From: Gyromitra esculenta
Lineage: Eukaryota > Ascomycota > Pezizomycetes > Pezizales > Discinaceae
Assembly (NCBI GenBank): GCA_038503075.1
Contig: JBCAML010000020.1
Span: forward strand, 744,001-808,000
DNA: 64,000 bases
Direction of reading: 5' to 3'
The notes beneath the pieces were generated by a model that worked only from the letters and a program-made list of their open reading frames with translations, was not told the origin of the DNA and did no database searches. Shown here one piece after another: positions 39,899 through 51,781 of the stretch (its first letter is position 1; each line of letters starts with the position of its first letter). The translations under genes were made by a program, and so were the position numbers.

Positions 39899-41060
39899 AA
39901 GTGTGAAACTCGACCGCCAACTCAACTCAAGACCACGGAAGCCCTTAAATTTTTACAGTAAGTGCAGAGAGGCTCCAGAGAGAGAGAGAGAACTAAATGT
40001 TACCTAGCGAAAGAAGAGCGTCAGAGTGTCGAGCATGAAGAAAGACACCCCCACCAGCGCCGCCAGGTGACAGATTTTCCCCCACACCCGTCGTACTCTC
40101 CTACTCTAAACATGCATGCATTGCTCCAGAATACTCGACATTGATTTCATGCGCATTGCGTGCAGCAACCCACTTCAGCTATCTGCCTTCTAACCTATTT
40201 TGTGCCTTATTGAATTTAATCCACGACCAAGGCCCAATGCATCTTTGCCCCCTCGCCACTCAACACGGGTCTATCCTACGCATTGGGTGCTGCCGGGTTG
40301 TGGCTGGTGGAATGCGTATTACCATCTGCCTTGATTTTTACGGTTGTTCGACATGGCGATTTCAGTTATCCATGACACTTTGGAGTGGGAGTGGAGGAAC
40401 CACGTTTGAACGGGGGGGAAAAAAAGAAAAGACTGGGGATAAACAAACAGGTGAGTGGATAGAAGACGTGCCACTAGATTGCAGGATGGCCGAAATGCAC
40501 TCGTATAGATCACGGTTTTTGGCTGGAATCGGCAAACACCAGGATGCAGTCCTGGCGTTCAACGTTGCGTCCCATACAGTTTCTAAATCTCCCACCGCTT
40601 CCTAGTATACTTACCTTCTCTAAGATTTCGACTTCCACCTTTTTTGATCTATTGATTTATTTTGTTCCGTACCGGTATTTCATATCTCATATTTGTGACT
40701 TCCAGTCTTACATGTATTTTTGCATATGTACTGGTATGTGAGAGAGCAGCAGCAGCAGCAGCAAGTGTGTGCCGTGAGTGAGAAGTTGAAGTTACAGCAA
40801 AACTCCAAGTCTTGTTGGGGAGGAAGGTGTTGAAGACCGTTTCCCTCCCCCCCCTACAATCTCCACTAGGCAGTCCCCTATCTCGGAATCTATCTCTATA
40901 TATTACGTTGGCGGACAGAGAGCATCTCGATCAATTGACGGACCCTGTTTCTGCGTTGGCCGACCGTGAGATCTTGGAAGATCATCAACTGGCATCTAAG
41001 CGAAAAAAGGTCTTCGGACATGCCCTTCTCTCGTCTCCTTTCATCAGTCATCTCGAAGGG

Positions 41061-41088
41061 ACAGCAGCAGCAGCAGCAGCAGCAGCAG
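41061..41088. repeat. (CAG)n trinucleotide repeat upstream of ssk1
   Basis: About nine CAG/GCA units, reading as poly-Ala in the frame that is open into ssk1. A shorter GCA run lies at 40747-40764. Confidence 0.85.
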
Positions 41089-41336
41089 TGTTAGCTCTGC
41101 CGGGCCCCGTCCACTCATTATTATTTTTTCCTTTGGTTCTTTCTTTTTGTTTCGTTTTGTTTTTTTGTTTCGACGTTCCTTTTTCGCTGCTCGGGAGTTT
41201 CGTGTTCCTGCTGCTGCTGCCGCTGCTATTTCTCGTACGTGCCCAGCACCGACTCTGCTGCCATTGCCGCCACCGTCGTCGCTGCTGCAACTGCTCGAGC
41301 TCCCGTGAGGAGGGAGAGCTGAGTGGTTTGGGGGAA

Positions 41337-43696
41337 ATGCTGAGCTTGAGATTGAAGCAGCGAGTGCTAGAAGCTCAAGCGAAAGTATTCAGGCGTCGGA
41401 ATTCAACGTCTGCCCCACAGCCTCCCGGGCGTGCTTCCTCGCCTTCAACGGCAAGGCTGTCGTCAAGCAGCACTTCCTCAAATGCCGTGGAGAACAAAAA
41501 CGACCGCACAAGTAGCACGAGCACTTCAGGCCAAGGTGGCCAGCCTGCTTCTTTGGATACCACTGGTTTGAGGGGAGACTGTTCGGGAATTGCGGGAAGC
41601 GCATCTCGTAACGGCTCAGCAGTAATAGGTGCACCAAAATCGACATCTCCAACACAGCCGATACCTTGTCCTCCACTACCACCGTCGCCCTCGGAGCCTC
41701 CTTTCACCTCCATATCCCGTGAAAGCGGCGATCAGAGCAAACTTCTTCCTTCCGAGAAACCTCCCGTCGTCCTTCCCACTGTTCTTTCAGTCTCCACGCC
41801 CGTAGACTCGGCTTCGTCCTTTCACCCGCTGTCGCCGTTGAAGGAGAAACCTAGAGCAGCACACTCCGAACTTCAGCAGCCCCTCCCGTCTTCCCCTCAA
41901 CCACCCCAAACTACCAACATCCGCCGTCCATCGCAGGTTGTTCGAAGGCAGTCATTATTGCCGCCTACCGAGACTACATTAATTCAACATCTCCTAGATC
42001 CCGAAAATACTAATACTCGAGTTCCAGAAGAACAGTCGGTCAATTTTCATTCGGTGCCCGTGGAATTTCAACTACTCCCAACACCAGCTACATTAGGGTC
42101 AGGGATGCTTAGCAGGAAGGTGTGGGTGAAACGACCAGGGGGATCACCAACGACTGTGAATGTTCGCGAAGATGATATGGTAGATGATGTTCGGGATGTG
42201 GTTCTTAAAAGATATCAGAATGCCTTGGGAAGAAGCTACGATGCACCAGATATCACACTGAGGATCATTCCACGTCATGGAAGACCCCGTTCTCTAGACC
42301 ATAGCCAAGGCCATCATAATTATAATCACGCTGCAACCGAAAGAGTGCTGAATCCGGATGAAAATCTTGTGCGCACTTTGGAGGACTATTTTCCTGGGGG
42401 GCAATCAATTGACGAAGCCTTGATTATCGACGTGCCCCAACTTCCTCTCCGAAAAACTCCTCGGCCATCCCCTCATACTTATGGATATGGCCCTGTGCAT
42501 GATTCGCATTTGGGTATTGAAAACGGAGAGTATTTTCCGCCTATGCCAGCAGTTACAGCTCATTCTCAAACTCAACCAATGTCAACATCGATGGTTCTTA
42601 GAGAACCCTCGATTTCAGTCTTGGCAACGGGCCAAGTACCTCCACTACCTGGGTCTCCAGGTGGCGGCGTCGCTCGTAATCCTAGGATGGCTCGGCCTAG
42701 AGTCCCACGGATGCCGACCTCGTCGCCCATAACGCATGCTCCGGCAGCTGGTGTAACTACAGGAGGAACAGTAATCCCCCTGCCGCGACAACAAAACCGT
42801 TCTAGAGGTAACTCTGATGCAGCTATCTCCGGTCAACCACCTCCTGCAGCTCCAATACCGACGCCACCTTCAGAAGATGTTCCCCAAAAGGTCCAAACGC
42901 CTCCAATCCGCGTAGCATCGCCTCTAGTCAAGAAAAAGAAAGAAAAGAAGCCACACGCATCCCCTGCCGGGTTACTCCCAGATGGTGCTGTGCCCCCGAT
43001 CAACGTTCTCATCGTTGAGGACAACGTTATTAACTTGCGACTTCTGGAGGCTTTCATGAAGCGCCTTAAAGTTCGGTGGCAATCCGCGATCAATGGGAAA
43101 GAAGCGGTTGATAAATGGCGGGCTGGGGGGTTTCACTTAGTTTTGATGGATATCCAACTACCCGTAATGAACGGATTGGAGGCCACAAAGGAAATTCGTC
43201 GATTGGAACGAATTAATTCCATAGGGTTTCAGGAGCCACCACTTCCGGAAAATGAAGTTCTATCGGACGAAGATAAACTTCCAAACTCGATTCTTTTTAA
43301 GTCCCCGGTTATCATTGTCGCACTCACAGCATCGTCTTTGCAGAGCGATCGTCACGAGGCATTGGCGGCGGGCTGTAACGACTTCCTAACAAAGGTTAGT
43401 AGTGTTTTTACACTGTTATACGTTTTATATTTGGTCGACTTTGCTAATGACCTGGTGTGCAGCCCGTTAACTTTATATGGCTCGAACGAAAGGTTACCGA
43501 GTGGGGTTGTATGCAAGCATTAATTGACTTTGATGGATGGAGGAAATGGAAAGACTTCACCAACAACGATGGTGGGGGCTCAAACGATGGGAAAATGGGG
43601 AAAATGCGCCATCAGCGAATTCAAATTGGAAGGGGTTCTACAGATGCAGAAGGAAAACGAATAGATGCTGGCAACCCAATCACAACTGTTGGGTGA
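41337..43696 (+). CDS. ssk1: Ssk1-type response regulator of the osmotic-stress phosphorelay
   Basis: Two exons, 41337-43394 and 43463-43696 (763 residues). The first 550 residues are Ser/Pro-rich with a conserved fungal block near KVWVKRPGGSPTTV and VRTLEDYFPGGQSIDEALIID. The C-terminal receiver domain starts at about 553 (INVLIVEDNVINLRLLE), has the phospho-accepting Asp in LVLMDIQLPVMNG at about 603, LTASSLQSDR, and the Lys-Pro pair split exactly by the intron (LTK, then PVNF). The loop after the third strand is long, as in Ssk1. The family relays phosphate from Ypd1 and, when unphosphorylated, activates the Ssk2/22 MAPKKK of the HOG pathway in the cytoplasm. The frame stays open for 175 codons upstream to 40812, but that part is low-complexity and hydrophobic, so I start at MLSLRLKQ. 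Confidence 0.92.
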
Positions 43697-44080
43697 CGGG
43701 AGGCTGGATGAGAGTTTGATTACGGTCGCCTCCATCAGCTCCTAGTTTGGATTTCTAGATGGTGTGAACTGGATAGGGTGTTGTGAGAACTGCAGGTTGA
43801 GGTTTACGATGAAACGTTCTATTATTTTTAAGGGGGAGGGGAGGGCGTTATCTTCGGACTCAACCGGATGTCATACGACGGTCTGCTTCCTTATTCTTCT
43901 CTATTTCAATTTTTATTTATATATATATATATATTCATTTTTCATTGTCTACTTGGCATCGCAATCGTCATTTAAGACAAGTTTTATTTTTTTTTGGCGA
44001 CATCGAGTTGTGGAGAGTTCGCGTTGGGTTAGGGACAAGCAAAGAAGAAAACTTGGGAGTCATTCTATTTCACACTTCAC

Positions 44081-44206
44081 CACATTGATAGTAATGTATC
44101 CTTATTTTTATTACCTAAATCATTGTTCCATTGTTTTTATGGGTACAAAAATGTCACATGCAGCAGAAGTTATGGCGTGAACAAAACCCACATTGATAGC
44201 AATGTA
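44081..44206 (-). mobile_element. Short retroposon-like insert, older copy
   Basis: Direct repeats CACATTGATAGTAATGTA (44081-44098) and CACATTGATAGCAATGTA (44189-44206) differ at one base and flank about 90 bp. The insert contains AAATCATTGTTCCATTG and GTCACATGCA in the same order as the insert at 45970-46034. Read on the minus strand, the shared core would run from TGCATGTGACA towards an A-rich end. Confidence 0.6.
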
Positions 44207-45953
44207 GTTTTTCCCGCTGTATATATACTACACCATAACACTTGCGTGAGAAGGAAGGGTTATTTTTCCCTTTCACTGTCTATTTAGGGTTCTCATGCAA
44301 TTACAGGATACAGAAGTAAACACCTCAATCCAATCAATATATTCGTTTTTATATCTTGCCCCTTGCGCTCAGGTCAGTGCGGGAGCGTGCTGCTTTGGTT
44401 TCTAGACATACATATACAACCGTCTAAGAAAAGTCTTGACACCCAGTGGCTGTCTCGCTAGCGGAATGGGGTGTCAAAACTTTCCCTACACAATTGTACG
44501 TTCGTTTGAAACACGCCAGACTGTGGCTACCTTAAGTCTATACAGGCATGAGTGTTAGCTGCTAATTGTAAAGCATAAGCTTACTAGCTGCGGCTTGCGT
44601 GTGTATTAATGTTGGGGGTCTTACTAGTGTTTCTGAGGTTTAACTATCCTAATTATATAGTTTTATCGGTTTTTATCGTATCTGTAATATAAATCTTCGA
44701 TACCACGCCTAACAGATAAAAAGGCACCAAGAGTTCCTAGAGAGTAAACGACTAACCAGTGATATAGTTTATATGGCAGGGCATCCGGACGTAGGCGTTA
44801 AACGGTTGTTTTACTTACAGCCTTCTCCAGGATCGCAATCGCGATCTGAGAGGGATTTGTAATATATTACTGGCTCTGTCTCCAAATGGTAAACCCTAGG
44901 TGATTTTTCATGATGCACTTGAATTTTGCCTTCGATTTTAAGATAAGAGGAACACTTGCCTAATTATAGGAGGTTCATAATGGAAAAATCGTATGCATGT
45001 GCACCCATCTAGCACTGGCGGCACGGTATATGGAGTTACCAACACATCGTGCCGAAGTATTGTACGTTTCCAGGGAGACCCGTTCTCATCCTCTAGTATA
45101 CTATACTACCAGGCTGCTGCGCGAGAGGGACTGGGCGCAGGACTGATATCCAGGTCACTTGAGTATACGCCGAGACCAACGTTAAATATACACTGGGCAC
45201 ATCCAGTCCGTAAGCTACATAGGGCCCATTTCAATACACTCTACCTTAATATTTAAACATTTCAAGATTTCACGTGAAAACAACACCTCGACTACACGGC
45301 CGCCAGCACCTAAATCAATTTGGTTTCTACTAGTTAGAATATCCTACTGTTTAAGATTCCTGGTCCGCTTCAATTGCAGGGGGCCACGATATTAGTGATA
45401 TAGGTAGCGTTAGAGCCTCGTCAGGTAATTTGCTACCCTAACTGAGAGACGAATCTGGGGAATGAAGGGCCCTGGCGCTGGGCGCTTGGCGCAGTGTTCG
45501 AACACCTAGCCATAGGTATATGTATGCCTATTGTAAAATTCACTAAATCATGGTCACTGAGGATGTATGTGCGAGGAAATTAAGTATTTGAAAACACTAT
45601 ATATATGACGAGTCCGTGTACTAAAGTGAGATAAAAGAAAATCATCACTCCGCAATTTACATCTCATTTCGATCCACGAAACCCTCAGCAGCAATGTGCT
45701 CAAATCTTCCGGTCGAGACCATACATAGTTACCGGCTATCATCTTCCAATCACCCAGTAGGATTATTGTCACACTAGAAGTATGTATTTCTATGAATATA
45801 TTCGTCACCTAGAAAAAAGCGGAGACCGCTGATTTTCGGGTATGCACATAAAGAAAACAGGCATTATATTACTGCCTCAGATCACCCAACCAATGGGTAC
45901 CTACAACATTCTGAGGATCTATAGCTAGCATGTTACTGCCTGGAGTGCTATAA

Positions 45954-46050
45954 AATTTACCCTACAGCATTTTTTTTTTTGTTAAATCATTGTTTCATTG
46001 TTTGAATTTGGTACAAGAATGTCACATGCAACCGAATTTACCCTACAGCA
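45954..46050 (-). mobile_element. Short retroposon-like insert with poly-T end and perfect 16-bp direct repeats
   Basis: AATTTACCCTACAGCA occurs at 45954-45969 and again, without change, at 46035-46050. Between them lies a 65-bp insert that begins with eleven T and ends GTCACATGCAACCG. On the minus strand this is a short sequence with an A11 tail flanked by a target duplication, as expected for insertion by target-primed reverse transcription. The core matches the copy at 44081-44206. Confidence 0.7.
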
Positions 46051-46820
46051 AAACTTATGTGTATATATATGAACATATTCATACTCTAAAATAGCAGAAC
46101 ACAGTTTTCATCGGGATAGCCAATACCTGCCACCTAGGCTTAAAATATGTCTGCCGATAAACATACGTAAATAGCTCTAGCTAGAGCTAACTCTCTGCAA
46201 GACCCTCATTGGAACTTCTTGGGGAATTAACTAGTCGTGATTCTTTTTATTTTATTTCAACTATTAGTGATAGCATGTATCTATATGGAAGAGATGATAT
46301 AGCTGTCCTTATGCATAGATACCCTAGACCTGGTATCCTGCCGTGTATCTGTTTGACTTTTTTTGATGCGGCTAATGGAAATTTCTATACAACCTGTACG
46401 GGTATTTTCAGGGTCCGTGAGAAAATAAAAGGCGTATCAGAGTATAACGTAATATGTTGGATATATGGAATATATCTATAGGCTTCCTAGTAGTATGTCA
46501 TCGGAAGGCTACTAATGGGGGTTACTCGGGCCGACCCACTCGGCGCCCAAAGAACTCGCCATAAACCGGTTTATATGGGTCTATCAGGACCGTGACTATA
46601 TATATGGGGGCTTTCCCCCGTTCTTCTATTCTGTTTTCTCTTTACTACTTTACCGGTCTACTGAATATCACATATCTATTCATTATATTCAACATAATAC
46701 TATCAGTATGGTCCGAGTGACTATTCATGATTAGCTATGGTCATGTAATCCGTCCTCCGTATATACTCGTAGGCCCACGCGGCTACCTCAAGCTAAACCC
46801 GATATAGCACTAAATATGGT

Positions 46821-46949
46821 ACTCGTGAACTAGGGTATGAACCTGAAAACATGGGGTGTGTGGCTTTGTATGCGACGGAGTGGTGCACGGATATTTTGCC
46901 ATACAAATTCACCACCCATGTTTTCAGGTTCGTACCCTGGTTCACGAGT
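46821..46949. repeat. Large inverted repeat (about 50-bp arms, 27-bp loop)
   Basis: The left arm 46821-46872 and right arm 46900-46949 are inverted copies. Each includes ACTCGTGAAC, AGGGTA and GAACCTGAAAACATGGG on one strand, ending TTTGTATG at the loop. A few mismatches and small indels separate them. Confidence 0.8.
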
Positions 46950-46987
46950 AAAAGGGAGTTTAAGCCACCGCCACTCCACCATTCAGA

Positions 46988-47176
46988 AGTGCCAGCCACG
47001 TCGCACCGTGCAGCTATTTTCTCGGGGAACTCAAGCTCATGATTTTACAAACTTGGTTCAAGATTCAATGTGCTATTTTTTGACTTGTTAAGTATTTTCA
47101 TCAGGCTTCTTGGGAGGTTGTGAAGGGGAAAGAGAAATTGGCATATATTACCCACACCGCCACCTGTCATTAGACT
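46988..47176. mobile_element. MITE-like element, copy A
   Basis: 189 bp. The right end read in reverse (AGTCTAATGACAGGTGGCGG) and the left end (AGTGCCAGCCACGTCGCACC) are degenerate forms of the terminal repeat seen in copy B at 50063-50266. Both copies share CTATTTTCTCGGGG or TTATTTTCTCGGGG just inside the left end and a GGTTGTG...AGAGG/AGAG stretch inside the right. Confidence 0.65.
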
Positions 47177-50062
47177 TACTCTGAAAACCGTAGACGTTGG
47201 GATGGTTAAGTTACTGGTGCAGAGCTGGGATGGGGTCGCAAGTATATACGATATATCCATTGCCATGATCCGTACGTATAGTTGGACTGGTCTGGAAATA
47301 ATATCTGCTCCCCAAGAAACCCAAACAATCTGTAGAAAGCACGTCTTCAGTCAGGAAATGAGACAAACACGACTCGAAACCAACAACATACATAGCCTCC
47401 TAAGGTTAATAATAGGGGAAACACCTTGGGCTTCGTTATCTACTTAGTGAGGTACTTGGCTGGTATCGCTAACCCTTATACATGCGACGGCTGATGTTGT
47501 TTCATAATTTCGATCTTACGACTAGTCCTAGAACCACAGTACCGGAAAGTGTAGGATTACTACCGATTTACTCACCCGTACCCGTGACTAGGGAAAAAAA
47601 AGGGGAGAATACCGTTTCGCGTGATATAACTCACTTGGATCTCGCTCAACGATCGGCCTACCGGAAGCAAATGGGCCTGCCTTAATTCTTATCACCGCAG
47701 GCCTAAGCACTCCTAACTATTTAACCAAGATTTATACTCCAACCATCTAATTCCAATTGCTGCTTTACATCGCATCAGTTACCGTCATTTATCTCATATG
47801 TCCTGCCAGTAATGCCAGTACATACCACTAAGAAAAAGCCAAGCATGCCGTATCACTCGCCCAGCAAACCCTCCGTGATTAAAGTTCGGAGAATGCTGCA
47901 AGGAGAATGCTTTCGTCCCTGAGACATGACCCACCCATCTGTCAAAGTTGAGACATGATATTACCATAGCCAATGATCTAGTTCGTCAAGGTTTTCCAAG
48001 AAAAGAAAAAAAACCATCGAAGATGCCTAACCGATGCGCTCCGAGAACTTTTCAGAAGCTCCGAATATAGGTGGGTGACGAAATTTTGCCTAAAGCAAGG
48101 GCTTGGCTTTTTGACTGATTGGCATATTGATGCCAGTCCCGTAGATCTGCCTGGAGAAACGCCTTGAAGGCCGTATATGGTGTTTGCATATTTGGAGTCT
48201 TGGTCCGAGTAAGCAATGAAGACCAGATGTAACATGAGCAGGGAGTTTGATAATGTGGGAGTTACTGTTCTCACCAATACAATGTATGCCTACGGAGATG
48301 AGTTTAAGATACTCACTCTCTAGCGAATTTTTCTTCTTCCTCCTCTTTTTAGAGCGCCTTATTTTGTTCGGTATCAGTGGTATCAAGCTTTTATGTTCCT
48401 ACAGCAAACGATATCGCTGATCCTTCGAAACGAGTCCTCGTTGGGATGGATTCCCACTTTATCCTTGATCTACCGCCAAGTCTGTTGCCGAATAAGCGCA
48501 ATTTTGTGGAGGCGCTCAGTTACCTATCGCGCGATGCGGGGAGAAGCTCGGAGGCCGTACGGATCTTGCGGCACATAAATACTTGCAATTTTCCTATTCG
48601 TAGAACTTCATATCGACCTCGGCCTACCAGTTACTCCGAGTTCCGAGCCACTAGGGACCACCATAAAAGACATCTATCTGCCCGTTCTCTCGAGAAATCG
48701 ATAGAGTATATAGCTACTTTTTTTTTCTCGGGGAAGATCGGTGCAGATGCCAGATGCTGTCCCAGGAGATTACTAGTCTGGCATGCCGTTATTTTCTTCC
48801 AACGATTAGGAAAGCGTAAGTTTTGAATCGGTCAGTTCAAGCAGGTATACCGAGTGGCGTAATTGATGGTGACAGCGAAAAACTAAAACACCAGTACGGT
48901 ATGTGCTAGGCTTTTTTAGTGAATCATTATCTGCTCCATTCTCCATTCTTACTTTCTACCATTTGTCTTAATCTCACCAAAAAGAGGGTAAAACACATAC
49001 AAATGACTAAAAGAGTCGAAAACGGAGATGAAGACGGGTGATGCAGGGCAAGAATGGGAAATGCGGCATTCTTCTTCGGAGCACACGGTTCAGTGGAAGG
49101 GAACCTAGCTTGGCATCTAACTGCTTTGCTGATGTTTTTGGCCAATCAGCCCTAACAGTATCCGCAACTCCAGAGACGTTTCGGCAAGGCATAGCCAACA
49201 CGGTTAGGAGGAATAGCGAAAAACTGAGACGAAAATCTTGCCGGAACACAGCAGACATGACATTCCAACCGCTTGAACCGCGTGCATACATACCGCGCAC
49301 CCTGTCTGTTTTATTGAAATTCTGCGCGTCGCACAGGTCATGTTAATGTTGCAACATGTCTTGATGCTGTGGGTACATAGTGACCTTTCGAGTCTGCATG
49401 TAGAAACAACGAGAGAAACGGAGAGACAGCACGAGCCATGAGGGCAAAGCGCCGGGCACCATTTCTTCTTCCCCCTTTAACGGGGAACGATTTTCTGTCT
49501 CGGTCTCCACGATGCCGAAAGGCGGCAGAAAGTGTGCTGGCGGTTTTATCGCTTATTGGGGTTACCCGAATCGTCTTTGTAAATTTAAGCCGCAACCCAC
49601 TATTCTTTTTTTGGTAACCAGATAGATAGCCTGAGAGATCAAGGCGGGGTTGATATGATGCTGAACCTTTTACCCCAGGAAATTCGTTGATATGTCGCAT
49701 CCGTGATTCCATGAAAAAAGGTGTGGGGATCACAAAAGTGGTGGGCTGCAAATCGCCCAGAAACCATCAACAAGAAATAAATTTCTTCCGATGTTTTGAC
49801 AGACCCCCACTCAGTATGTCCCACGGCCACGGTGATTCGCAGGATCCCGCCTGGTCGTGGAACACTATGATCAATTCTGATCTGTTGGCTAGGCATACCT
49901 AGGGTTCAGCAAGCAGAGTACCTTAGTGCGATGTACCTACGTAGGTTGGGGAAGGGATGGATAATAAACCCGAACAAGTGGCGGAAAAGTTAATCATTTT
50001 TGATGCAGTGCTCTTTCAAGTAGGTTATACTGTGTGCTGAGTATGTACCAGGATGTAGAGAA

Positions 50063-50266
50063 AGTCTGGCGACAGGTGGCGGCGCAGTTATTTTCTCGGG
50101 GCTCAAACTCGTTTAAATTCCATACTTTTGCCAACTAGGTGGATTTATTCGCAACTTAATACATGGCATTCTTGGTCCGTTGGACGCTTTTTTCGGGCCT
50201 TGGAGAGTTGTGGAGAGGAGGGAGAGGTTGCGGTTTCTTACTCGCACCACCACCTGTTGCTGGACT
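50063..50266. mobile_element. MITE-like element, copy B
   Basis: 204 bp. The left end AGTCTGGCGACAGGTGGCGG and the right end read in reverse, AGTCCAGCAACAGGTGGTGG, form a clear imperfect terminal inverted repeat. No coding capacity. Related to copy A and to the fold-back at 39812-39898. Confidence 0.7.
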
Positions 50267-51590
50267 CTCCCCACCACCCTAGTACTTGTAGCTGACACCG
50301 AATGCGGATGACAGGAAACGGCACCTATGTGCGAATCCGAGGCTATTATGAATTTTTTTTGGACGGGAAGTAGAGTAGAGTAGAATAGAGTATATGTGCT
50401 ACGTATACATGTAGTTGACCAAGGCTTGTAAATCGTACATTGTTGATTTGAGCCAACAGGGCTGGGAGCATATAATACAGCCTCTTCTAATGGGGGGAGG
50501 GTGGGTGGAACCTACATGCAATGTCTCGATTTTTTTTATTTCCATCGTGAGCTTCGGAAGGGGTGTCCTAGATGCTAAATGATGGAGTGCATACATACAT
50601 TGAGATTTTACTCTCTGGTACCCGGAATCCAGCTAGATCACGAAGGAAGACGAAAAGAAGAAGCTGAGAACGAGATATGATGGGTTCCTACATCATCGAG
50701 ATATCGTCATCGAGTGGATGAGGGGCCCCTATTGAAATCTTGCTTTTGCAGTCCGGGGTTTCCCTCCCAGAGATTGCTTCCTCAACAGGCGGAGCAGAGG
50801 GCGAGAATGTCAACTGAGTAGCGCGAGCAGCTTGCTTACCACTGGGGAGCGAACCCTGTCCGTCCGTCCACCAGCAGCAGTTGAAAAAGCAAAGCCGAGA
50901 TCCGCTGCTACCACACTCACACAGGGCCGACAAGGTGGGAGGAAAGGGTGTCTGGGCAGGCAGTGTAACACCCACGCTGCTCACCACAGCACAGCGTCAG
51001 GCAGGGTGGAGACGTCCAGGTCTCTTGGTGCCCAGTGAGCGAGCAAGTGTCGTTCGTCCTGCTTTCCTGGGTAGCCTATCGTCGCGTCTGCCTCTCCACC
51101 ACCCCACCATCTCGAGTCCCCGTCCCCCCGTCCCCCCGTCCGCCTTCTAGACCCCCATCCATCCCCTCCTGCGACTACTAATATTACCGCCTATTACCTA
51201 CATGTACCTACCCTTATCCGCCTCTCCGTTCTCCTCCCCGTCCCTTCCTTCTCGCGAACTGCACTTTGTTACTCCCGCATATCTGCGCATCTCTGGGCTC
51301 TCCCTTCCTCTCGCCGCTTCGGACACGGCGCTTCGGGCTTTTCTACAGCATATGTCCATAGACTAAACTACCGCGCATCCATTTTGTTTTCTCTGAGCCT
51401 TTATATATATATATCCTTGGCCTGCCTGCCTGCTGCATGGCACGTCGACACCCGCCGGACTTCGGACCATCCATTTTGCTTCCTCTGCACTTGCCCTTAC
51501 GTCCCTGCACTTTTGCCTTCGTCCCATATCTATAACCAAGACAGCGTCTCCCACCCATTTTACTGCCAACCAGTCTCACAACGAATTCCT

Positions 51591-51633
51591 CTACCACCAC
51601 CACCACCACCACCACCACCACCACCACCACCAC
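51591..51633. repeat. (CCA)n trinucleotide repeat
   Basis: About fourteen CCA/CAC units in the leader of the Hal-type kinase gene, 150-190 bp before the chosen start codon. Confidence 0.9.
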
Positions 51634-51781
51634 CTTCGTCTACCCTGACCATTCTCACAGCTCCCCACTATAACCGACACTGCTGCCCTATTTGCCCCAC
51701 ATTTCCCCTCCACAACATTCTTATCACCTCCCCCACCCCCCAAAATCACTCACCCACTATATCGTTTCACAGATCGCATTG

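Larger units (their letters stand above)
36223..41336. promoter_or_regulatory. Divergent region between scw1-like and ssk1 genes
   Basis: 5.1 kb. The left 1.3 kb is GC- and GA-rich with simple repeats: GAGCGC runs at 36826-36845, (GCAG)n at 36978-37000 and (GGATG)n at 37240-37275. These are probably scw1 leader or promoter. The middle (38450-40100) is plain intergenic DNA with TACATGTA at 38145-38152 and 39434-39441 and a fold-back element at 39812-39898. The right end is the ssk1 leader with CAG/GCA repeats at 40747-40764, 41061-41088 and CTG-type repeats at 41208-41230. Open frames at 37975-38448 and 40141-40605 are not supported. Confidence 0.5.
43697..51781. other. Repeat-rich 8-kb gene desert and Hal-kinase leader
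   Basis: No supportable gene. It contains a (TA)n tract at 43915-43933, two short retroposon-like inserts (44081-44206 and 45954-46050), a hairpin at 46821-46949, two MITE-like copies (46988-47176 and 50063-50266), TACATGTA at 50406-50413 and 51199-51206, and a CT-rich leader with (CCA)n at 51591-51633 before the kinase gene. An IR with TTGACACCC/GGGTGTCAA at 44434-44477 may be another relic. Open frames at 48377-48826 and 49338-49751 have no recognised motif. Confidence 0.5.

Noticed and set aside
40141..40605. 154-codon plus-strand open frame before ssk1
   Set aside because: Lies in the probable ssk1 promoter or leader and shows no conserved motif.
44434..44477. TTGACACCC/GGGTGTCAA inverted pair as a Tc1/mariner end
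   Set aside because: The arms are only 9-10 bp and no transposase remnant or second terminal copy is visible.
48377..48826. 149-codon plus-strand open frame in the gene desert
   Set aside because: No introns, no motif and no neighbouring exons; probably chance.
49338..49751. 137-codon minus-strand open frame
   Set aside because: Overlaps other frames; no recognised domain.
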